Below are positions 1 through 4,951 of a stretch of DNA of 5,272 bases, piece by piece; position 1 is the first letter of the stretch; every line of letters starts with the position of its first letter. The DNA is taken from assembly GCA_041483455.1 (NCBI GenBank), contig JBGPFS010000185.1, positions 1 through 5,272 on the forward strand, given 5' to 3'. Under the pieces are notes generated by a model, which was given only the letters and a program-made list of their open reading frames with translations, had not been told where the DNA came from and did not search any database. The DNA is from JBGPFS01 sp041483455. GTDB lineage: Bacteria > Chloroflexota > Limnocylindria > Limnocylindrales > CSP1-4. Made by a program: the position numbers and the translations under genes.

Positions 1-1033
1 CCTCCTCCTCCGGGTATCCCATCGCGGTCAGGACGTGACTCACCTCGCTCGAGCCGGTCGCGCAGGCCGATCCGACCGACGCCGCGATCCCGGCCAGGTC
101 GAGCGAGAGGCAGGCGGCCGGCCCATCGACGTCGCGGGCGAGGATCGACAACAGGCCGGGCAGACGCTCGCGCGGATGGCCCGTCAGCTCGGTCCCGGGA
201 ACGGCCAGGACCGCATCGCGGAGGCGGTCCCGGAGGCGCATCAGGCGCGGGGCCGTCTCCAGGCGCTCGGCGCACGACAGCTCGTACGCGGTCGCGAGAC
301 CGACCGCACCGGCCAGGTTCTCCGTCCCACCCCGTCGGTGACGCTCCTGCGAACCGCCCTGCTGCTGGCTCAGGAGGTGGGTGCCGTGCCGGACGAAGAG
401 CGCCCCGACACCCTTGGGACCCTCGAACTTGTGAGCCGCGATGGAGAGCAGGTCCACGTCGAGCGCAGGCAGGTCGAGGTCGAGATACGGGGCGGCCTGG
501 ACGGCGTCGACATGAAAGAGGACGCCCCGGTGGCGGTGGACCCGCTCGGCGATCTGGGCGATCGGCTGGATCGTCCCGACCTCGTTGTTCGCCAGCATCG
601 CGCTGACGAGGATCGTCCGGTCCGTGATCGCCGCCTCGACCTCGTCGGGATCGACCCGGCCGTATCGGTCGACCGGCGTCTCGAAGATCTCGAACCCGAA
701 CTTCTCGAGATAGCGCAGCGTGTGGCCGACCGCGTGATGCTCGATCGCCGTCGTCACGATCCGATGGCCGTGCGTCTTGTGGGCCCAGGCCACGCCCTTC
801 AGCGCCAGGTTGTTGGCCTCGGTGCCGCCCGAGGTGAACACGATCTCGCGCCCCGTGACGCCGAGCCGGCCGGCCAGCCGGTCGTGTGCGTCGTCGAGCG
901 CGGCCCGGGCGACCCGTCCGTACCCGTGGGCGGAGCTCGGGTTGCCGAAGTGCTCCGTCAGGTACGGGAGCATCGCCTCGAGGACCTCACGCCGCAGGGG
1001 CGTGGTCGCGGCGTGGTCGAGGTAGATCGCCAT
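1..1033 (-). CDS. Cysteine desulfurase, NifS/IscS type (class I), 3' end cut by the window edge
   Basis: This is a PLP-dependent enzyme that removes sulfur from L-cysteine to give alanine and an enzyme-bound persulfide, supplying Fe-S cluster assembly and tRNA thiolation in the cytoplasm. The 344 visible codons start with ATG at 1033 (MAIYLDHAATTP), the canonical family N-terminus, so the start is secure. Visible landmarks are the cofactor-phosphate loop SGGTEANN (68-75), His99 in EHHAV (ring stacking), Asn150, Asp176 and Gln179 in HVDAVQ, Schiff-base Lys202 in AHKFEGPKG, and catalytic Cys324 in GSACATGSSEVSHVL. The Cys loop and following helix match class I enzymes rather than SufS. The family usually has about 380-400 residues, so some 40-60 are off the left edge. 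It lies 85 bases downstream of typA on the same strand and may have its own promoter. Whether it serves Fe-S assembly, MnmA-type tRNA thiolation or both cannot be told, so no symbol is given. Confidence 0.96.
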   Translation of the reverse strand, partial: MAIYLDHAATTPLRREVLEAMLPYLTEHFGNPSSAHGYGRVARAALDDAHDRLAGRLGVTGREIVFTSGGTEANNLALKGVAWAHKTHGHRIVTTAIEHHAVGHTLRYLEKFGFEIFETPVDRYGRVDPDEVEAAITDRTILVSAMLANNEVGTIQPIAQIAERVHRHRGVLFHVDAVQAAPYLDLDLPALDVDLLSIAAHKFEGPKGVGALFVRHGTHLLSQQQGGSQERHRRGGTENLAGAVGLATAYELSCAERLETAPRLMRLRDRLRDAVLAVPGTELTGHPRERLPGLLSILARDVDGPAACLSLDLAGIAASVGSACATGSSEVSHVLTAMGYPEEE

Positions 1034-1041
1034 CGGGCGGG

Positions 1042-1047
1042 ATCGTA
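1042..1047 (-). promoter_or_regulatory. Candidate -10 box for the cysteine desulfurase
   Basis: On the minus strand TACGAT fits the TANNNT pattern of a sigma-70 family -10 element and ends eight bases before the ATG at 1033. No Shine-Dalgarno sequence lies between the box and the ATG. If the box is used, the mRNA would begin at or within a base or two of the start codon, giving a leaderless transcript. No convincing -35 hexamer is visible 16-18 bases upstream (the bases there read roughly CCCCGA). The call rests on the match and spacing alone; the gene could equally be read through from typA. Confidence 0.35.
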
Positions 1048-1073
1048 CACCGACCGCGCCCGGATCGGGGCCG

Positions 1074-1103
1074 GACGCGCCAGCTCGGGCCAGACGCGCC
1101 AGC
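1074..1103. repeat. Short direct repeat in the typA-cysteine desulfurase gap
   Basis: The 11-base sequence GACGCGCCAGC occurs at 1074-1084 and again at 1093-1103, 19 bases apart start to start, inside the 85-base noncoding gap. It sits upstream of the candidate -10 box of the cysteine desulfurase. The spacing is just under two helical turns, as for a pair of binding sites on one DNA face. In DNA this GC-rich the match may be chance, and no regulator is identified. Confidence 0.3.
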
Positions 1104-1118
1104 GAGGGCGGACCGCGC

Positions 1119-3113
1119 TCAGTCCGGGCGGTCTCCCGCGCCCCGCTCCGTCGACCGCCGAAGGTCCTCCGCCCGGCCCAGCGCACGCCGCCGATCGTGC
1201 TCCGAGAGCGCGCGCTTCCGGAGCCGGATCGTCTTCGGGGTCACCTCGACGAGCTCGTCACCGGCGATGAACTCGATCGCGGACTCGAGGGTCAACGACC
1301 GGGGCGGCGTCAGGCGCAGCGACTCGTCGTGCGAGTGGGTCCGGATGTTGGTGAGCTGCTTCATCTTCGTCGCGTTCACGTTCATGTCGCCCGAGCGCGA
1401 GTTCTCGCCGATGATCATGCCTTCGTAGACCTCCTCGCCGGCGCCGATGAAGAGCTCGCCTCGCTCCTCGAGGTTGAACAGGCCATAGGCGTTCGAGGTG
1501 CCGGAGCGATCGGCCACCAGCACGCCGTTCGTGCGGTGGGTCACCTCCCCCGCCCAGGGACCGTAGCCCTCGCCCAGCTGGTGCATCAGGGCGGTCCCGC
1601 GGGTGTCGGTCAGGAGCTGGCCGCGATAGCCGATCAGGCCCCGGATGGGGATCACGAACTCCATCCGCACCCGACCGTCGGCATCCGTGGTCATCTGTTC
1701 GAGGCGCCCTTTCCGCCCGGCCAGCGCCGTCTGGATCTCCCCGATGTAGTCGGGCGGGACGTCGATCGTCACCCGCTCGTACGGCTCCTGGGTCTTGCCG
1801 TCGACCTCGCGCAGGATGACCTCCGGGCGGCTCGCCGTGAGCTCGTAGCCCTCGCGCCGCATCTGCTCGATCAGGACCGCCAGCTGGAGCTCGCCGCGGC
1901 CGCGGACCTCGTAGGTATCGCCGGTCTCGGTCGGCTGGAATTCGATCGAGACGTTGCCGAGGACCTCCTTCTCGAGGCGGGCCCGGATCTGCCGGCTGGT
2001 GACGTACTTCCCGTCCCGGCCGGCGAGCGGCGACGTGTTGACCCCGAAGGTCATCCGAAGGGTCGGCGCATCGACGTCCAGCCGGGGCAACGGTCGCGGA
2101 TCGGCCGGATCGGTGAGCGTGTCCCCGATCGTGACCTCCGGCAGTCCCGCGACCGAGACGATGTCGCCGGGACCCGCCTCCGCGATATCGACCCGCTCGA
2201 TCCCGTGCGCGGTCTGGAGGCTGGTGACCGTGCCGCTCAGGGTGATCGTCCGGCCGGGCTCGATCGCCCCGGCCGTGTCGTCGGCTTCCTCCCGGACGAC
2301 CACGATCCGCTGGCCGAGCCGGATCGTCCCGTTGCGAACGCGCCCGACCGCCATCCGGCCGACGTATTCGTTGGCGCTCAGGTTCGTGACCAGCAGCTGG
2401 AGCGGATGCCCGGGCTGGTGCGTCGGTGGGGGCGTGACCGCGATGAGGACCTCGAGGAGCGGCCGAAGGTCGGTCCCCGGAGCCGCCGGATCGCGGGTCG
2501 CCGTCCCGGCCTTGGCGTTCGTGTAGAGGACCGGGAACTCGATCTGGTGCGCGTCGGCGCCCAGGTCCATGAACAGCTCGTAGACGGCGTCGAGGACCTC
2601 CGCCGGCCGGGCGTCCGAGCGATCGATCTTGTTGAGGGCGACCACGACCGGCAGCCGGCGCGCCATGGCCTTCTGGAGGACGTAGCGGGTCTGGGGGAGC
2701 GGTCCCTCCGCCGCGTCGACGAGAAGCAGGACCGCATCGACCATGAGCAGGCTGCGCTCGACCTCGCCGCCGAAGTCGGCGTGGCCCGGCGTGTCGACGA
2801 TGTTCAGGCGCACGCCGTCGAAGTCGACCGTCGTCTGCTTGGCCAGGATCGTGATCCCCTTCTCGCGCTCGAGATCGCCCGAATCGAGGACCCGATCGAC
2901 CACCGTCTGGTTCGCCCGGAAGGCCCCCGTCTGGCGGAGCATCGCGTCGACCAGCGTCGTCTTGCCGTGGTCGACGTGGGCGACGATCGCGAGATCGCGG
3001 ATGTCTGCCCTGACGGCCAGGGCCGGGGCGGCGACCGGGTCGCCGGGCACGACCGGGACGCCGGGCGCGGAGGCCTCGACGGCGGGCAGGCTGGAGCGGG
3101 GCGGTCGAATCAT
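1119..3113 (-). CDS. typA: Translational GTPase TypA/BipA
   Basis: This 664-residue ribosome-binding GTPase of the EF-G/LepA class is known in other bacteria to act in 50S subunit assembly and stress or cold adaptation. The G domain (about 37-230) has G1 AHVDHGKT (45-52), G2 Thr88 in EKGITI, G3 DTPGH (107-111), G4 NKID (161-164) and a G5 reading TNAK (198-201). A beta-barrel domain II follows (about 235-340), then an EF-G III-like domain with GRGELQL (405-411) and MRREGYEL, an EF-G V-like domain with RGLIGYRG (491-498), and the TypA-specific C-terminal domain with QLTNIR and DELVEVTPKTIRLRKR (619-634). Typical length is 605-615, and the excess is a Pro/Ala/Val-rich N-terminal extension of about 35 residues plus a charged tail. 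ATG at 3113 gives the longest protein; GTG at codon 22 (3050) is an alternative. No Shine-Dalgarno sequence stands before the ATG. It is divergent from the small ORF at 3164 and precedes the cysteine desulfurase. Confidence 0.97.
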   Translation of the reverse strand: MIRPPRSSLPAVEASAPGVPVVPGDPVAAPALAVRADIRDLAIVAHVDHGKTTLVDAMLRQTGAFRANQTVVDRVLDSGDLEREKGITILAKQTTVDFDGVRLNIVDTPGHADFGGEVERSLLMVDAVLLLVDAAEGPLPQTRYVLQKAMARRLPVVVALNKIDRSDARPAEVLDAVYELFMDLGADAHQIEFPVLYTNAKAGTATRDPAAPGTDLRPLLEVLIAVTPPPTHQPGHPLQLLVTNLSANEYVGRMAVGRVRNGTIRLGQRIVVVREEADDTAGAIEPGRTITLSGTVTSLQTAHGIERVDIAEAGPGDIVSVAGLPEVTIGDTLTDPADPRPLPRLDVDAPTLRMTFGVNTSPLAGRDGKYVTSRQIRARLEKEVLGNVSIEFQPTETGDTYEVRGRGELQLAVLIEQMRREGYELTASRPEVILREVDGKTQEPYERVTIDVPPDYIGEIQTALAGRKGRLEQMTTDADGRVRMEFVIPIRGLIGYRGQLLTDTRGTALMHQLGEGYGPWAGEVTHRTNGVLVADRSGTSNAYGLFNLEERGELFIGAGEEVYEGMIIGENSRSGDMNVNATKMKQLTNIRTHSHDESLRLTPPRSLTLESAIEFIAGDELVEVTPKTIRLRKRALSEHDRRRALGRAEDLRRSTERGAGDRPD

Positions 3114-3163
3114 GGGCCGAGCTAGTTTCGCACGAGCGACCGACCTCCGCCTACACTGCGGCC
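3114..3163. other. Divergent spacer between typA and the small ORF/MobA-like gene
   Basis: Only 50 bases separate the typA start from the ATG at 3164, so promoters for both directions must lie here or inside the opposing coding sequence. The plus-strand TACACT box is described separately. For typA the only A/T-rich stretch is near 3121-3128, which reads AAACTAGC on the minus strand and overlaps no clear TANNNT hexamer at a sensible distance. A typA promoter is therefore likely but cannot be assigned. No operator-like inverted repeat is evident. Confidence 0.4.
3152..3157 (+). promoter_or_regulatory. Candidate -10 box with leaderless spacing
   Basis: TACACT matches TANNNT and is followed by exactly six bases (GCGGCC) and then ATG at 3164. 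With the usual distance from -10 box to transcription start, the first transcribed base would be the A of that ATG, the classic leaderless arrangement common in Deinococcus and Actinobacteria. There is no Shine-Dalgarno sequence between the box and the ATG, as expected for leaderless translation. The -35 region is poor; TTTCGC at 3126-3131 is the nearest candidate but is 20 bases away. The box lies in the 50-base spacer between divergent typA and this transcript; no equally clear box was found for typA. Confidence 0.5.
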
Positions 3164-3244
3164 ATGGCCGAGCCGAACGACCCGCCGCTGCCCGTCAAGC
3201 TCGATCCAGCCCGCACCGGGGCCGACCGGCGGGTTCCGGCATGA
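3164..3244 (+). CDS. Small ORF, 26 residues, overlapping the start of the next gene
   Basis: This ORF runs from ATG at 3164 to TGA at 3242-3244 and encodes a hydrophilic, Pro/Arg/Asp-rich 26-residue peptide (starts MAEPNDPPLPVKLDP, ends RRVPA). It has no membrane segment, Cys residues or amino-acid run that would suggest an attenuator. Support comes from three things: a TACACT box six bases before the ATG, an ATGA overlap with the next start at 3241 (typical of translational coupling), and G or C at about four fifths of third codon positions. In DNA this GC-rich the last point is weak evidence. The likely role is a leader ORF that delivers ribosomes to the downstream gene, or a small conserved protein; its function is unknown. 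The alternative is that it is a chance ORF in the 5' leader. Confidence 0.45.
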   Translation: MAEPNDPPLPVKLDPARTGADRRVPA

Positions 3245-3918
3245 CGGTCGCCGCGATCATCCTGGCCGCGACGGCGGAGGGCGCCCTCGACGAGACCACC
3301 GGCCAGCCCCGCGTCCGCCGCCTGGCCGATCTCGCCTGGTCGGGCGGCGCCTTCCCGATCGTCGTGCTGGCCCCCGATCCCGACGGCTCGGTCGCCACGG
3401 CCCTGCTCGGGACGGAGGCGCTCCTCCGAGCCCCTGCGGACGAGGCGGCCGGCCCGGCGGGCCAGATGGTCCGCGGGATCGGGGAGGCGCTCGCGGCGGT
3501 GAGCCAGACGACGGCAGCCCTCCTCTGGCCGGCTCACCTGACCTGGGTCGGACCGGAGACGATCACTTCGCTCATCGAGGCCCACGGGGCCGAGCCAGGG
3601 TCGCTGCTGCGCCCGACCTGGGATGGAAGACCGGGCTGGCCGATCCTCCTGCCGGTGACCCTGACCGATGCGCTCCGGGCCCTCGGGTCAGGGCTGCTGC
3701 CGGCGGAGGTCGCCGAGGCGCTCGTGGCCGGCGGCGTCCCGCACCGGCTCGTGGAGCTTGGCGACCCCGGGGTCGTCCACGACGTCGGCACCCGGTTCGC
3801 CGACCTGCCGCAGTACCAGGGGCCGCCGGGACCGCCCGCCGACCGGACGCACGAATGGGGCGCCGAAGTCGCCGCCGCCGCGGGCCTGCCGGAGCCCGAG
3901 ACCGACCCGGCCGATTAG
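3241..3918 (+). CDS. MobA/MocA-like nucleotidyltransferase-fold protein with degenerate active site
   Basis: This protein has 225 residues, starting at an ATG that overlaps the preceding stop; a weak GGCGGG sits seven bases upstream. The overall pattern is that of MobA/MocA-like NTP transferases. These have a first beta strand (AAIILAA, 4-10), a linker ending GQPRVRRLADLAW (21-33), a second strand PIVVLAPD, a mid-protein segment PETITSLIEAHG (105-116) that in relatives follows the metal-binding Asp, WDGRPGWPILLPVTLTDALRAL (127-148), and a GDPGVVHDVGTRFADL segment (174-189). Key residues are absent: the glycine/arginine-rich LAxGxSxRMG nucleotide loop is replaced by LAATAEGALDE, the expected metal-binding Asp region reads LLWPAHL, and the late D-x-D-T reads DVGT. 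In relatives the family transfers nucleotides to molybdopterin or sugars, but that activity is doubtful here. The C-terminus is Pro-rich with a THEWG motif. Substrate and role are unknown. It converges with the transporter gene, 22 bases away. Confidence 0.75.
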   Translation: MTVAAIILAATAEGALDETTGQPRVRRLADLAWSGGAFPIVVLAPDPDGSVATALLGTEALLRAPADEAAGPAGQMVRGIGEALAAVSQTTAALLWPAHLTWVGPETITSLIEAHGAEPGSLLRPTWDGRPGWPILLPVTLTDALRALGSGLLPAEVAEALVAGGVPHRLVELGDPGVVHDVGTRFADLPQYQGPPGPPADRTHEWGAEVAAAAGLPEPETDPAD

Positions 3919-3940
3919 ACCTGGCCGGCGCCGCCGCCGC

Positions 3941-4882
3941 TCAACCGCTCGGCGCCGAGCGATCCGCCGAGCGATCCGCCGACCGATCCGCCGGTCGACG
4001 GGTCAGGCGCCCGAGCGGGACCGTCCCGATCGCGACCCCCGCGAGGACGAGCCCGACGCCCGCCACCTGGTACGCGGACGGCGCCTCGCCGAGGATGAGC
4101 GCCGCCAGGCCGACCGCGGCCACCGGCTGGGCCAGCAGGATGAGCGAGGCGACGACCGCCGGCAGGTGCGGCAGCGAGGCGGCGATGAGCAGCCCGCCCG
4201 CGACCTGGGCGGAGAGCGCCAGCACGACGAGCCAGCCGTGGCCCGGCCAGGTCGGAACGGCGGCCAGGTCGCCCAGGAGGAGGCCGCCGACGACCCCGCC
4301 GATCACCGTCGCCAGCGTGGCGTCCCGCACCGGCCCCACGAACCGGCCGGGGGTTCGGACAGTCCGGATGATCAGCAGGTATCCGCCGTAGCCGACGGCC
4401 GCGACCAGGCCGAAGACCGCCCCGAGCGCCGGATCCGAACCGTACGCTCCGCTCCCGACCGCCCCCGAGATGAGGATCACGCCGCCGAGCGCCACCGGCA
4501 CCCCCAGGAGGACGCGATCGGGGGGCCGCTCGCCGAGGACGAGCCAGGCGACGATCCCGACGAGGATCACCTGGAGGTTGCTCATCACCGTGGCCAGGCC
4601 CGCCCCGAGGTGCTCGATCGCGAGGTGAAAGGACGTCAGGTCGAGCGCGAAGAAGAGCCCGGCCACGAGCGCGACTCCGCGCGCCCGCCGGCCGGGTGAG
4701 CCGAGCCGCCGACCTTCCGGCACGGCCAGCAGGGCCAGGATCGGCAGGGCGTAGAGCGCCCGGAAGACCGTGGCCGTCGACGGCGAGGCGCCCGACAGCC
4801 GGACGAGGATCCCCGAGAAGGCGATCCCGGTCACGCCCAGGATCGCCAGCAGGCGGGGGCGACCGAGAAGCGCCGCGGGCAA
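3941..4882 (-). CDS. EamA-family (DMT superfamily) transporter
   Basis: This inner-membrane protein has 313 residues and about ten hydrophobic helices, near 11-28, 38-55, 68-86, 92-101, 103-118, 123-141, 152-172, 187-205, 214-236 and 242-289 (the last stretch probably two helices). It shows the two-fold EamA repeat, each half ending in the family's LGE motif (LVLGERP, 114-120; LILGEAPS, 262-269). DMT carriers export or import amino acids, nucleotides or other metabolites; the substrate cannot be told here. The C-terminus carries a hydrophilic DRSA repeat tail. The start is uncertain: TTG at 4882 is the first accepted start codon, while CTG at 4903 has a GGGGTGA Shine-Dalgarno-like sequence seven bases upstream and would add seven residues. 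No ATG or GTG occurs in frame between the aspS stop and TTG. It begins about 69 bases after aspS (48 with CTG) on the same strand and may be co-transcribed. Confidence 0.9.
   Translation of the reverse strand: MPAALLGRPRLLAILGVTGIAFSGILVRLSGASPSTATVFRALYALPILALLAVPEGRRLGSPGRRARGVALVAGLFFALDLTSFHLAIEHLGAGLATVMSNLQVILVGIVAWLVLGERPPDRVLLGVPVALGGVILISGAVGSGAYGSDPALGAVFGLVAAVGYGGYLLIIRTVRTPGRFVGPVRDATLATVIGGVVGGLLLGDLAAVPTWPGHGWLVVLALSAQVAGGLLIAASLPHLPAVVASLILLAQPVAAVGLAALILGEAPSAYQVAGVGLVLAGVAIGTVPLGRLTRRPADRSADRSADRSAPSG
3946..3961. terminator. 16-bp perfect palindrome at the convergent gene ends
   Basis: CGCTCGGCGCCGAGCG reads identically on both strands. As RNA it would form a six-pair GC-rich stem closed by a GCGC loop. 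It lies 28 bases after the stop of the plus-strand MobA-like gene and inside the last codons of the minus-strand transporter gene, where a bidirectional terminator would be useful. There is no T-rich tract on either side, so intrinsic termination is uncertain; many GC-rich bacteria do use hairpins without U tracts. It could also be a simple by-product of GC-rich coding sequence. Confidence 0.3.
3961..3996. repeat. 12-base tandem repeat encoding Asp-Arg-Ser-Ala
   Basis: There are three tandem 12-base units, GATCCGCCGAGC (3961-3972), GATCCGCCGACC (3973-3984) and GATCCGCCGGTC (3985-3996); the third differs most. On the minus strand they lie at the 3' end of the EamA transporter gene and give the DRSADRSADRSA tail after the last membrane helix. 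Because the unit length is a multiple of three, copy-number change by slippage would lengthen or shorten the tail without breaking the frame. Confidence 0.8.
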
Positions 4883-4910
4883 GGCCCGGAGCCGGGCGTT
4901 CAGCGCCTGG

Positions 4911-4917
4911 TCACCCC
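4911..4917 (-). promoter_or_regulatory. Shine-Dalgarno-like sequence upstream of the EamA gene
   Basis: On the minus strand GGGGTGA is the best ribosome-binding match between aspS and the transporter gene. It lies seven bases before an in-frame CTG at 4903 but 28 bases before the TTG at 4882. If it is the real site, translation begins at the rare CTG codon (MNARLRALPAALL...) rather than at TTG. It is weak evidence in a G-rich sequence, but it bears directly on the start choice. Confidence 0.3.
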
Positions 4918-4951
4918 GCCGACCGCCGAACCGGTCGGCTCGACCGCACGC

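Noticed and set aside
35..1270. A 411-codon plus-strand frame opposite the cysteine desulfurase and the typA end
   Set aside because: It covers a clear cysteine desulfurase on the other strand plus the intergenic gap, and its product is low-complexity Arg/Gly/Asp-rich with no family pattern.
1197..3125. A 642-codon open frame on the plus strand antisense to typA
   Set aside because: It is the mirror of a long, unmistakable typA gene in GC-rich DNA, where antisense frames stay open by codon bias. Its translation is Arg/Asp/Leu-rich with no recognisable domain.
2743..3240. Extension of the MobA-like gene upstream to 2743
   Set aside because: The frame is open by chance across the antisense of typA. 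The family N-terminus (strand AAIILAA) begins right after ATG 3241, which also forms the ATGA overlap, so 3241 is the credible start.
3668..4699. A 343-codon plus-strand frame opposite the EamA gene, and smaller frames at 3855-4391 and 4770-5207
   Set aside because: They overlap the MobA-like, transporter and aspS genes in shadow frames and give Arg/Pro-rich products without domains; the minus-strand proteins show clear membrane helices and synthetase motifs.
4900..4914. GTG at 4914 on the minus strand with an adjacent G-rich stretch as a gene start
   Set aside because: It reads only four codons before TGA and is out of frame with the transporter.
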